Assembly (NCBI GenBank): GCA_964351985.1
Contig: CAYGPR010000010.1
Location: forward strand, 33,289 to 97,288
Reading direction: 5' to 3'
Length of the DNA: 64,000 bases
Origin: Meishania sp964351985
GTDB lineage: Bacteria > Bacteroidota > Bacteroidia > Flavobacteriales > Flavobacteriaceae
The notes beneath the pieces are model-generated. The model saw only the letters and a list, made by a program, of their open reading frames with translations, had not been told where the DNA came from and ran no database searches. How positions within the stretch are numbered: position 1 is the first letter of the stretch; every line of letters starts with the position of its first letter. A program made the translations under genes and the position numbers. Below, one piece after another: positions 51,982 through 60,195 of the stretch.

Positions 51982-52909
51982 CTACACCTTCGGTATTAGT
52001 TGCTAAGAATACTTCTTTTGGTTCCACTTTGCCGGTCAGTCTATCCTTCCAATCCGTCCAACCATATATGCGTGCAAAAATGAAAAGCAGAATAGGAAAT
52101 ATGACAAAAACAGGTACAAACGCATCGAATCCTAAAGTGGGTTCCGCTATATTTTTGTAGATCGCATCTACTTGAAATGCAGTGCTATCCGCAGTAATCA
52201 ATAATGCGGATACCAGATTGTTGGCCGCATGGAAACCCAGGGCCAGCTCTAGCCCATTGTCCATTAAGGTTATGATTCCCAAGAAAAAGCCGGTACCGAT
52301 ATAATACACCATAATGCTGGGGCCCATCTCTTCTACTTCGGGATTACCTAAGTGCATCAAGCCAAAAAGTACGGAAGTAATTATTAGGGGCATCCATTTA
52401 TTTTTTGCCATTATGCCAATACCCTGCATCATATAACCCCTGAACAAATACTCTTCAAAACTCGTTTGTATGGGAATCAGAAGTAACGCTATCACCAAAA
52501 GGTATAAAAAAGGCTCAAGGCGAAAATTGAGTACATAATCTTCCGGTGAAAAATACATATCCACACCCGTCATAACAATGGTTATGGTCGCCCACAATCC
52601 GAAGGAAAAGAAAATCCGTTTCCAATCGATTTTTCTTCGAGAAGTGGTCAGCGAAACGATGGATTGCTTGTGAATATATTTTACCCAGAGAAAAAGAAGT
52701 CCTATACCAACTACGAACGGAACCAACATTTCTACCAAAAAACGATTTGCGCCTTTTTTGGCAATCTCGGCGGCCATAAAAGCTTCAACATCAATATTCA
52801 AGAGTTTTATAGCGATATAGTTCAATACCATCAGACCAATAAAACCCAAAGGAATCAAAAAGTATTTCCAAACGCCCAATTCACCTTTATAGCCCTGCTC
52901 TATGTACAT
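51971..52909 (-). CDS. CPBP family intramembrane glutamic protease
   Basis: The 312-residue protein has about eight membrane segments. The catalytic motifs are EEYLFRGYMMQG (E152, E153, R157), LMHLGN (H186) and GFHAANN (H227), typical of CAAX-protease and bacteriocin-processing-like (CPBP/Abi) proteins. Overlaps with menC (10 bases) and menE (11 bases) show tight co-expression, but a role in menaquinone synthesis is not known. The placement between these genes is common in flavobacteria as far as I recall. Confidence 0.9.
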   Translation of the reverse strand: MYIEQGYKGELGVWKYFLIPLGFIGLMVLNYIAIKLLNIDVEAFMAAEIAKKGANRFLVEMLVPFVVGIGLLFLWVKYIHKQSIVSLTTSRRKIDWKRIFFSFGLWATITIVMTGVDMYFSPEDYVLNFRLEPFLYLLVIALLLIPIQTSFEEYLFRGYMMQGIGIMAKNKWMPLIITSVLFGLMHLGNPEVEEMGPSIMVYYIGTGFFLGIITLMDNGLELALGFHAANNLVSALLITADSTAFQVDAIYKNIAEPTLGFDAFVPVFVIFPILLFIFARIYGWTDWKDRLTGKVEPKEVFLATNTEGVDGN

Positions 52910-53952
52910 AATTCTTTGATTAAGTTAGTTGACCAATCTTTGTTTTTTCGATAATACAAGTTTCCATTTTCTACCTCAAGTGGGCTTTCAAAATTATTGG
53001 TGTATAGACCTCCTGTGCCTAAACCTTGAGGCATTTTATTTTTCAACGTTGCCGTCCATTGTGCAATGGCGCTTAGGCCGATATTGCTTTCAAGGGCACT
53101 TGTGACCCACCAACCGATTCGGTATTTCTCGGCCAAGGCAATCCACTCTTCGCTTCCTTCGTACCCGCCTATCAAGTTGGGTTTTAATATGATATACTGT
53201 GGCCGAATGGTTTGTAGTAGTTTCTCTTTATTCGTTACACCAAAAATTCCTATTAGTTCTTCATCCAAGGCGATGGGTAGTGGCGTTGAAGCACATAGCA
53301 TTTTCATCGCCTCCCAATTTCCCTGTTTTATGGGTTGCTCTATGGAGTGTAAATCAAAGGTAGCGAGCCGACTTAATTTTTTAATGGCTTCCTCTGGCTT
53401 AAAAGCGCCATTGGCATCGACCCGCAATTCAATTTCTTTTTTGGTGTATTTCTTCCGAATGGATTTCAATAGTTTAAGTTCAGCGTCGAAATTAATGGCA
53501 CCGATCTTCATTTTAATACATCGAAAACCTTCGCTAAGCTTTTGACTGATCTGGTCGTGCATGTAAACTTCATCTCCCATCCAAATAAGTCCGTTAATGG
53601 GTATGGGCATTTCGTTTCGAACAAAACCCGTATCAAATAATTCGAAAGGGTTTTTAGATGCTAGTGACAGAGAAGCTTGTTCCAATCCAAATTGGATACT
53701 CGGGAAACGCTCCAAAGACTTTAAAAGAGTATCGATTCCTTTTTCGATATGCTCGCAAACCCAGTTCAATTTCTTTTCATAACCGGCTACATCGTCGATG
53801 CTTAGACCTTTTAACAATCCACATTCCCCTATGCCATAGTTTCCATTTTCTTCGAGGATGAGAAACCAAGTTTCCTTTTGTGTCAAAACACCGCGGGATG
53901 TACCACTAGGGCGCTTAAAATCGAGAATATATTTTTTATAGGAAGCCTTCAT
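52900..53952 (-). CDS. menC: o-Succinylbenzoate synthase
   Basis: The 350-residue protein belongs to the enolase superfamily. It dehydrates SHCHC to o-succinylbenzoate. The first catalytic lysine is in CIKMKIG (147-149), the metal ligands are D179 in RVDANGAF, E205 in SIEQP and D230 in ALDEEL, and the second catalytic lysine is K257 in ILKPNLIGG. It heads the menC-CPBP-menE unit with a -7 element ten bases upstream. Confidence 0.93.
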   Translation of the reverse strand: MKASYKKYILDFKRPSGTSRGVLTQKETWFLILEENGNYGIGECGLLKGLSIDDVAGYEKKLNWVCEHIEKGIDTLLKSLERFPSIQFGLEQASLSLASKNPFELFDTGFVRNEMPIPINGLIWMGDEVYMHDQISQKLSEGFRCIKMKIGAINFDAELKLLKSIRKKYTKKEIELRVDANGAFKPEEAIKKLSRLATFDLHSIEQPIKQGNWEAMKMLCASTPLPIALDEELIGIFGVTNKEKLLQTIRPQYIILKPNLIGGYEGSEEWIALAEKYRIGWWVTSALESNIGLSAIAQWTATLKNKMPQGLGTGGLYTNNFESPLEVENGNLYYRKNKDWSTNLIKELCT

Positions 53953-53962
53953 CGGACAAAGA

Positions 53963-53970
53963 CAAATTTA
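53963..53970 (-). promoter_or_regulatory. -7 element for menC-CPBP-menE
   Basis: On the minus strand TAAATTTG matches TAnnTTTG and ends 10 bases before the menC ATG, implying a very short leader. Confidence 0.55.
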
Positions 53971-54186
53971 ACCATATTTTGAATCTAAAATAACCGATAT
54001 GGCAGGTATATGACCAATAGATAGTTTAGCGGAGGGTAATCCAGAATTAGAGAGGCCTTGGCCTATTAGTAGGGCATAGAAAAGTACGGAGCAAACAACC
54101 ACCGTATGAAAGTCAGTGGCATTTACCTTTTACGTTTTTTCAAAGGTCTTGTGCTGTGCCATACTTAAAAGATCGTTCAAATAGCC

Positions 54187-54867
54187 CTATAAAGTAATTG
54201 ATTTTCCTATGTCCAATAAAGTAAGGTACTTACCGGCTTTTTTGAATTTATCCCTTGCTTCATCGTGGTCGATTTCTATATACCCGAAGGTATCGTAGTG
54301 GTATCCTAAAATCGAATCGCACTTTATGAATTCAGCGGCTAACACCCCATCATCGATACCCATAGTGAAATTATCACCTATAGGGAGCACGGCCAAATCT
54401 AGATCAAAGCCCATGGGTATTAGTTTCATATCCATCGTAAGTGCGGTGTCTCCGGCAATATAGATGTGTTTGCCCGCTGCGGAAAGTATGAAACCTCCGG
54501 GTTGACCCCCATAGGTACCATCGGGAAAAGATGAGGTGTGAATGGCATTCACATATTTTAGCGTACCAAAATCAAATTTCCATTGACCTCCATGGTTCAT
54601 AGGGTGGGTTTCAAAACCCATATTCCCATAATAGGTCGCAATCTCATAGTTACTGACAATCGTGGCCCCTGATTGTCTTGCGATGGATTCTACATCTAAA
54701 ATATGATCTTGGTGGGCATGGGTAACCAATATGTAATCAGGATTCAAGGTCGAAATATCGATAACCCCGGAAGCCTTTTCATTTCCAGAAATAAAAGGAT
54801 CTACCAATAGGGTTTTGTTCTCAAGACGAATCAACAATGTGGCATGGCCTAAAAAAGTAATTTGCAT
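54187..54867 (-). CDS. UPF0173 metal-dependent hydrolase (MBL fold)
   Basis: I place the start at 54867 (226 residues, MQITFLGHATLLIRLENK), the standard N-terminus of the family. The frame is open 33 codons upstream, but that part crosses two palindromes and looks non-coding. The metal motif is VTHAHQDHILDVE, with further histidines in AIHTSSF and LGYHYDTFGY and aspartate in YIAGDTALT. The function of UPF0173 hydrolases is unknown. It is 19 bases from the kinase stop only if the long frame is used, and 119 bases with this start. Confidence 0.9.
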   Translation of the reverse strand: MQITFLGHATLLIRLENKTLLVDPFISGNEKASGVIDISTLNPDYILVTHAHQDHILDVESIARQSGATIVSNYEIATYYGNMGFETHPMNHGGQWKFDFGTLKYVNAIHTSSFPDGTYGGQPGGFILSAAGKHIYIAGDTALTMDMKLIPMGFDLDLAVLPIGDNFTMGIDDGVLAAEFIKCDSILGYHYDTFGYIEIDHDEARDKFKKAGKYLTLLDIGKSITL

Positions 54868-54880
54868 AAATGATGCTTTC

Positions 54881-54920
54881 CTCGATAATCGAGATTTAAA
54901 ATTCTCCGAGGCGCGCCTCG
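54881..54920. promoter_or_regulatory. Two adjacent palindromes upstream of the UPF0173 gene
   Basis: CTCGAT-A-ATCGAG (54881-54893) and the 14-bp perfect palindrome CGAGGCGCGCCTCG (54907-54920) lie between the kinase stop and the hydrolase start. The second is strikingly GC-rich for this region. They may be operator sites or a terminator/attenuator for the kinase transcript. Confidence 0.4.
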
Positions 54921-54986
54921 AAATTTGAATTTCTGTCCTTTCCAATACCTCTTGGGCTTGCCGCAAGGTAGTTGACTATCCCAAAT

Positions 54987-56954
54987 TTATACAAAGTTGA
55001 ACCAAAACCGAACACCTTCTGTGCTGTTGTCCACATTTAGTTTGGTTTGCAACTGATTGGCCAAGCGGTTCATTAGTCGTATTCCCATAGAAGAATTCGC
55101 TCTTTCATCGGTATCATCAGGTAGCCCCACTCCATTATCAGTGTATTCAAAGAAACCTTCTTTGTCACCAATTTTTCTGAGATGAATGTAAATCTTACCA
55201 TTATCATCGTCAACCGGGAATGCGTATTTGAAAGAATTGGAAACCAGCTCGTTCAAAATTAGTCCAAAAGGGATGGCACGATCAATATCAAGTTCCACAC
55301 CCTCGGCATCAATGGTAATGTTAATGTTATGTCCGCCCTTTTTGTAAACAGATTGCACGCTATTAATAAGGCTTTCGATATAGCCCTGCATTTCAATGAC
55401 CGAAAGATCATCGTTCTGATATAATTTTTGGTGAATGAGCGCCATGGCCTTTACCCTACTCTTACCTTCTTCCAAGGCCTCAATGGCCGCTTTGCTACGC
55501 GTGTTCTTAGTCTGTAAACTCAATAAACTAGAAACCATTTGAAGGTTGTTCTTTACCCTATGATGAATTTCTTTTAGTAAAGAATCTTTTTCGACCAAGG
55601 CATTCTCAATGATATGCTTTTGCTCGGCGATAAGTCTTTGGTTTTTAATACTTCGCAAATAGGCATAAACGAGGCCTGAAAAAAGTAATAGTGTGAACAC
55701 CAAAGATATTAGCACCATATTGGTACGTTCATCTTGGGCCAACATTTCACTTTTTTGGCGTTCGAGGTTTTCCTTTTGGGCTGCCATAATGAGTTTGGTA
55801 TTCTCCTTTTCCTCTGCCATTACGGTGGCCAACTGCTGAGTTCTTAGTTGAGATTCATTTTCATTTATTGAATCATTGATACGAATATTGTAACGTAAAT
55901 AAGATGATTCATTCGCATAATCTCCTGTCTTGTTATAGTAGACAGAGAGCAATCGATTCTTTTTAATGAGATTTTCAAGTTTTTTGGTTTGAAGGTTGTC
56001 GCTAAGATAATCCGTCGCCTTTTCAAGATCGTTCAGTTCAAGATAGCACTCAGCGATGGCCAAACTATTTTCAACGATATCCGTTGAAAATCCTCCTTTA
56101 TTATACTCTTTATACAGTTCGAGACTCTGTTCAAGATTTGGAATGGCCTCTTCGTGTTGCCCCAGATCAACAAGACTTTTCCCAATATTTCCCAATATGG
56201 TTGCATGAAGCAGGTTTGCTTGAAGAAGCTCCTGTTCCGACTTGACCTTCATCACATCGATTAAGTTCAAGTCACTATAGCTTTTCGCTTTCTTGAAATG
56301 ACTTAAGGCCGTAGGTGTCGATTTGTCAAGTCTTAAATATGTTCCAACATTGTTGTTATATTCGGCCTGCGCAAAATAATCTTTTTCGCCTACTGTCTTT
56401 TTTGCCTGTTCGATATAATCTTCCATGGCCTTGCGATGCAATCCCAATTTGGAATAGATATCATAGAAATATACATTTTCCGTCAGCCCAAGTGCTTTCT
56501 TTTCCTTCCGTACTTCGATTTGTTCGGTGTACAAGCCTAACTCTCCGAAGTTTGCATCCATCAAACCGAGCAAAACGGACTTTTCTTTCAGTTCAAAATC
56601 CTCCTTGCCATTGTTAATCTCTTTCGCTATTGCCAAACTCTTATCATACTCCCCCAAGTCGTTATAAATTTGGGCCTGCATAATCTTATAATATATTATC
56701 GCGAGGGAATCTTGCGTTTTTTCGGCGGCATTTAAATATTTATTGACCGAATCCAACCAATCGTAGGCCGAATTTTCATTGTACCGATTTAAGGTGTCGA
56801 AAAAGAAATTGAAACGTGCGGAAGGAGTTTCCGTTTTTTGGAAAACCTTAAAAGAGCTTTCGGCGGTAGCAGCTGTTTCTTGAGCCATTATCGACCCAGT
56901 TACTGAGGACATTAGGACAAGTAGAACTAGAATTTTCCTTAATAATTTTCCCAT
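54987..56954 (-). CDS. TPR-containing sensor histidine kinase (HisKA_2 type)
   Basis: The 655-residue protein has a signal sequence, a periplasmic TPR array (about 40-380), a coiled coil, one transmembrane helix at about 413-433, and a cytoplasmic kinase. The phospho-accepting histidine is in EIHHRVKNNLQMVSSLLSLQ (about 464-465), the HisKA_2 pattern. The ATPase part shows ILNELVSNSFKYAFP, YTDNGVGLP and MGIRLMNRLANQL. It senses an unknown signal. A LytTR regulator about 770 bases upstream on the same strand is the obvious partner. It has its own -7 element. Its position inside the menaquinone gene cluster is unusual. Confidence 0.92.
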   Translation of the reverse strand: MGKLLRKILVLLVLMSSVTGSIMAQETAATAESSFKVFQKTETPSARFNFFFDTLNRYNENSAYDWLDSVNKYLNAAEKTQDSLAIIYYKIMQAQIYNDLGEYDKSLAIAKEINNGKEDFELKEKSVLLGLMDANFGELGLYTEQIEVRKEKKALGLTENVYFYDIYSKLGLHRKAMEDYIEQAKKTVGEKDYFAQAEYNNNVGTYLRLDKSTPTALSHFKKAKSYSDLNLIDVMKVKSEQELLQANLLHATILGNIGKSLVDLGQHEEAIPNLEQSLELYKEYNKGGFSTDIVENSLAIAECYLELNDLEKATDYLSDNLQTKKLENLIKKNRLLSVYYNKTGDYANESSYLRYNIRINDSINENESQLRTQQLATVMAEEKENTKLIMAAQKENLERQKSEMLAQDERTNMVLISLVFTLLLFSGLVYAYLRSIKNQRLIAEQKHIIENALVEKDSLLKEIHHRVKNNLQMVSSLLSLQTKNTRSKAAIEALEEGKSRVKAMALIHQKLYQNDDLSVIEMQGYIESLINSVQSVYKKGGHNINITIDAEGVELDIDRAIPFGLILNELVSNSFKYAFPVDDDNGKIYIHLRKIGDKEGFFEYTDNGVGLPDDTDERANSSMGIRLMNRLANQLQTKLNVDNSTEGVRFWFNFV

Positions 56955-56973
56955 ACTAAAAAAGCTGCAAGAC

Positions 56974-56981
56974 CAAACTTA
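56974..56981 (-). promoter_or_regulatory. -7 element for the histidine kinase gene
   Basis: On the minus strand TAAGTTTG matches TAnnTTTG, 19 bases before the kinase ATG at 56954. Confidence 0.55.
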
Positions 56982-57448
56982 TAAAAATGCTCTGGTTTCG
57001 CTAAATTTTTGTTGTATCTTAAATCAGCTGGTCACTACAACAATTACTATTTTTTAAACCACGAGTAATACTACCTAAAGAATATCACCTTATGTTTTTT
57101 GACAAACGGTCCTGACTTATGATGCCGTTCACTTGATAAATACCCTTGACAATCACATTAAACATTAAAAAAAGCTGCATAGCACGTACACAGCTTTTTA
57201 GCTTATTATTTTAGACAGGATAAGGTTTGGGGTACCTCTTTTAATAATTTCAAAATTATGATTTTGATTCTCGACTTTCAGAATAATGTTGTGTAACCGT
57301 CGATTTTTGTTGTGAAAAAAATCAGCGTGTACTATTAGTGCATTTCATCGGATTTTTATGTATTTCATGGATGTGATTTCCATCCATGGAGAACCATGTA
57401 GGAATTTTTGTAATCCGTCTTGATTTCAAAACCCATTTGATTATTTCT
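56982..57448. other. Long intergenic region between kinase and small ORF
   Basis: There is no convincing gene in this AT-rich stretch. It holds an orphan hairpin (57169-57199) that no neighbouring gene needs, because the flanking genes are divergent. On the minus strand TAATTTTG (57258-57251) upstream of the hairpin could start a short non-coding transcript ending there. Near 57360-57400 there is a direct ATG-rich leader of the next small ORF. Confidence 0.4.
57169..57199. terminator. Orphan terminator-like hairpin
   Basis: AAAAAGCTG (57169-57177) pairs with CAGCTTTTT (57191-57199), with A and T tracts on both sides. It lies between divergent genes, so it may end an unannotated small RNA. 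Confidence 0.5.
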
Positions 57449-57670
57449 ATGGATCCTATACCAAGCCTCAGAATCAAAAAAGAGCTCGATCAATTAAGAC
57501 CGAACCCTTTTACGAGAACACTATATGAAAATGAAAAAAATTATTCGCAGTTTGAAGAATACCTATTATGGGTATCGTTATACGAATATAGTTCGAAGTG
57601 TATGGTCAATAAATTAATTGTTGTGAACGGTAGAAAGATTGTTGTGAAGAAAGCCAATTCTGATTTATAG
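57449..57670 (+). CDS. Small hypothetical protein
   Basis: From the ATG at 57449 the product is 73 residues (MDPIPSLRIKKELDQLRPNP...); an upstream ATG at 57386 would add 21 unlikely-looking residues. It is hydrophilic, with no signal peptide or membrane helix and a basic end (NGRKIVVKKANS). I do not recognise a family. It sits between a sensor kinase and a response regulator on the opposite strand and ends just before a hairpin. No clear -7 element is seen, so it may be spurious. Confidence 0.4.
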   Translation: MDPIPSLRIKKELDQLRPNPFTRTLYENEKNYSQFEEYLLWVSLYEYSSKCMVNKLIVVNGRKIVVKKANSDL

Positions 57671-57679
57671 CAAAAATAA

Positions 57680-57696
57680 AGGCGCTTAAAGCGCCT
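57680..57696. terminator. Terminator between small ORF and LytTR gene
   Basis: AGGCGCT, loop TTAA-like, AGCGCCT form a 7-bp stem. On the minus strand TTTATTTTTG follows, so it mainly terminates the response regulator gene; on plus it could serve the small ORF. Confidence 0.65.
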
Positions 57697-57721
57697 CAAT
57701 TTTATAGCCAACCAACTTCTG

Positions 57722-58471
57722 TTATGAATTCATGGCTGAAATTATAAACTCCTTAAACTCTTTGGATATCGGAATCAAATTATTATTGATCATAATATCC
57801 TTTGAATTGATGGCATCTATATGATCTACATTTACGATGTATGACTTATGCGCCCTGTAGAACTTGTGCTTTGGTAATTTTTCAAGATAATCCTTCAATG
57901 GAGAACGCACCAAGAACTTCTTATCTACGGTATTAACTTCGAGGTAGACATTGTCGGCTTTGATAAACTGTATCTCCTCAAACTGTATACGATAATATAG
58001 GTGCTGTTTCTTTACAAAAATGGAATCTTTCAGCACACTGTTGGACATCGGCACATCTGAACTGCCATCGTTCGAACTTGGTTTTCCGTCCGAATAAATA
58101 AAATTTGATAAAGCAATTTCAATGGAAGTATACAGGTCTTGCTGCTCGAACGGTTTTACCAAGTAGCCATTTGGTTTCACAGTCTTCGCATTCTCTACAG
58201 TGGCCCTGTCAGAGTTGGAAGTCACAAAAATAAACGGAATGTCATAGTTTTCACGAATATGTTTGCCCAGATCAATACCCGTTTTATCAGATGCCAAGAT
58301 GATATCTATTAAAACAAGGTCTACTTCTTTGGTTTTTAAGACTTCTTCTGCTTGTTCATATACAATGACATTGTCGACAATTTCGTAACCGATCTCTTCG
58401 AGCATCGATTGCATATCGTCGGCGATAATGACATTGTCCTCTACGATAAGAATTCTGATAGGTTGTTCCAA
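57722..58471 (-). CDS. LytTR family response regulator
   Basis: The 249-residue protein has an N-terminal receiver domain: acidic pair ED at 11-12, phospho-acceptor D56 in LVLIDIILA, and the lysine in YLVKPFEQQD. The C-terminal LytTR DNA-binding domain (about 148-247) contains FEEIQFIKADNVYLEVNT, FLVRSPLKDYLEKLP and FYRAHKSYIVNVDHI. It likely receives phosphate from the TPR histidine kinase nearby. It is transcribed from a -7 element overlapping the menA stop, so it is regulated separately from the men genes. Confidence 0.93.
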   Translation of the reverse strand: MEQPIRILIVEDNVIIADDMQSMLEEIGYEIVDNVIVYEQAEEVLKTKEVDLVLIDIILASDKTGIDLGKHIRENYDIPFIFVTSNSDRATVENAKTVKPNGYLVKPFEQQDLYTSIEIALSNFIYSDGKPSSNDGSSDVPMSNSVLKDSIFVKKQHLYYRIQFEEIQFIKADNVYLEVNTVDKKFLVRSPLKDYLEKLPKHKFYRAHKSYIVNVDHIDAINSKDIMINNNLIPISKEFKEFIISAMNS

Positions 58472-58499
58472 ATTAGTTGGGGTTTAGATGGTTAGTATT

Positions 58500-58507
58500 C
58501 AAAATTA
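58500..58507 (-). promoter_or_regulatory. -7 element for the LytTR regulator gene
   Basis: On the minus strand TAATTTTG matches TAnnTTTG, with TTG (58527-58525) 17 bases further upstream. It overlaps the menA stop region and lies 28 bases before the ATG. Confidence 0.55.
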
Positions 58508-59413
58508 CAAAAAATTATTATACACAATGTAAAAGAAGACCGACATGAGAAATGTGCTCAGGGCCAACTTTTTTAGTTCAGGATCCAATTTTTCGGGTGC
58601 TTTGGTACGATTTACGTTCTTCATATGAATGGCTATCGGCACGAATGCCAATAAAGGTAAAAACTCGATAACAGCGGAATGGTTGCTGATAATGAACACC
58701 AACATGCAAATGAAAGCTGTTAGTATCAGACCAAAATGATAGTACTTTCCGTTATTGAATCCCATTTTAACCACTAACGTATTTTTACCCGATTTCTTAT
58801 CATTCTCGAAATCACGTAGATTGTTAATGTTCAGAACGCCAGTACTCAAAAGTCCTATGGTGAATGCGGGCAAAAGTGCCGGCCATGAAAATTGTTTTGT
58901 ATACAAAAACAGGGTGCCGACTACGGCAAGTAGCCCAAAGAATAGGAAGACGAAAACGTCCCCCAAGCCTTTATAGCCATAGGCCGAATTCCCTACGGTA
59001 TAGCGTATTGCGGCCCAAATGCTTGCCAGGCCCAGTACAACGAACAAGGCGAAGTAAGCCAAGTTTTGAGTACCAAAGGCAAAATACAGCACTCCAAGAA
59101 TTAAAAGAACATTAATCCCAATGGAAACCATGATTCCTGTTTTCAGTTCTTTTCGTGTCAACAATCCACTTTGTAACACCCGTTGTGGACCCAGACGAAA
59201 ATCATTGTCAGTACCCTTAATACCATCACCATAGTCATTGGCGAAGTTCGAAGTTACCTGAAATCCTATTGTTGTCATGAGTGCTAGAACAAATATGATG
59301 TTATCAGATTGACCATAGAAATTGGCGAGTGCTGTACCCACTACTACTCCGGAGACGGAAAGGGGGAGCGTTCGTAACCTAGCTGCTCTTAGCCAAGTTG
59401 AGAGTTTTGACAA
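58505..59413 (-). CDS. menA: 1,4-Dihydroxy-2-naphthoate prenyltransferase
   Basis: The 302-residue integral membrane protein has about eight to nine helices. It attaches the isoprenoid chain to 1,4-dihydroxy-2-naphthoate. The aspartate-rich motif is SNFANDYGDGIKGTDND (about 55-71), followed by RVLQSGLLT; the second motif is NNLRDFENDKKSGKNTLVV. The N-terminus WLRAARLRTLPLSVSGVVVG is typical. It starts two bases after the SPOR-like gene stop and is probably translationally coupled to it. Confidence 0.95.
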   Translation of the reverse strand: MSKLSTWLRAARLRTLPLSVSGVVVGTALANFYGQSDNIIFVLALMTTIGFQVTSNFANDYGDGIKGTDNDFRLGPQRVLQSGLLTRKELKTGIMVSIGINVLLILGVLYFAFGTQNLAYFALFVVLGLASIWAAIRYTVGNSAYGYKGLGDVFVFLFFGLLAVVGTLFLYTKQFSWPALLPAFTIGLLSTGVLNINNLRDFENDKKSGKNTLVVKMGFNNGKYYHFGLILTAFICMLVFIISNHSAVIEFLPLLAFVPIAIHMKNVNRTKAPEKLDPELKKLALSTFLMSVFFYIVYNNFL

Positions 59414-59415
59414 AA

Positions 59416-60015
59416 CTAATACGGATCTTCTATTTGTATGCGTTTTCCTTCTTTGTAAGAAGCGACAAAAGCGTCCTTGAAACCGATGTCGACTAATTGG
59501 GTACGGAATTTCTGGGCCTCTTGCAAGGTTTCAAAATTACCCAAGGAATATGAATAAAACGGGTTCGTCTTGACGAACATCGTATTGGTAAGTGCTTCGG
59601 AGGCCAGGGTAACATTATTATCAACAAATGATTTAACCTGAACGGAATAGACTTTCTCCTTTTCCAAAAAATTCTTGGCCAAATAGAACTCTTTAACCAA
59701 GCTTAGCTCTTCATTCTGTTGTTTTAAATTGTCAAGTCTGCTTTTAATAGCATCCAAACTATCGATATCGGAAAGTACATATTGGTCTTGGGCCTCAAAA
59801 TTGTTTTGACTTAATCCTGCCGTAAAGGCCGTTATGCCCAATGTACCAATTAGAAAAAGACCGGTAATTCCAGCCAAAACATTACGCTGGATCTTACTTT
59901 TTTTCAGTTCTTTGTTCTTAAATTTTATTTGGTCTAGAAGGCGTTCGTTTATGATTTGCGCCTTATCAATATCCTTGTGGAGTTCCAATAAATCGCTTTC
60001 TTCTATAAATGGCAT
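59416..60015 (-). CDS. Membrane protein with coiled coil and SPOR-like C-terminus
   Basis: The 199-residue protein has an N-terminal cytoplasmic coiled coil (ELHKDIDKAQIINERLLDQI), one transmembrane helix (about 47-67, NVLAGITGLFLIGTLGITAF), a periplasmic coiled coil, and a C-terminal domain with VYSVQVKSF followed by SYSLGNFETLQEAQKFRTQL and FVASYKEGKRI. That beta-alpha-beta pattern resembles a SPOR peptidoglycan-binding domain, though it is a weak match. It is two bases upstream of menA. A near-consensus -7 element (TAACTTTA on minus, 60057-60050) lies 34 bases upstream. A role with menA is not evident. Confidence 0.7.
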   Translation of the reverse strand: MPFIEESDLLELHKDIDKAQIINERLLDQIKFKNKELKKSKIQRNVLAGITGLFLIGTLGITAFTAGLSQNNFEAQDQYVLSDIDSLDAIKSRLDNLKQQNEELSLVKEFYLAKNFLEKEKVYSVQVKSFVDNNVTLASEALTNTMFVKTNPFYSYSLGNFETLQEAQKFRTQLVDIGFKDAFVASYKEGKRIQIEDPY

Positions 60016-60195
60016 GGGTCAATGCTTTTTTAGGGGTCTTTAATTGCGCTAAAGTTAAGAAAAAATAAGCCATCATCGATGAAAAGCACTGGCCTATTGT
60101 TGCAAAAATAGCGTTTTATGTTGCAAAGGTGCAAAAAAGCGTTGTCAAAATTAAGAGTGGGCTGATATTCAAAGTCATAGGCATCGGAACAAACG

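Noticed and set aside
54133..54189. Possible readthrough after the UPF0173 TAG (18 further in-frame codons to TAA)
   Set aside because: The protein ends normally at the TAG and 18 open codons are expected by chance; I see no link to the fumC TAG.
54868..54966. N-terminal extension of the UPF0173 frame
   Set aside because: It covers two palindromes and has no resemblance to the family, whose normal start is MQITFLGHA.
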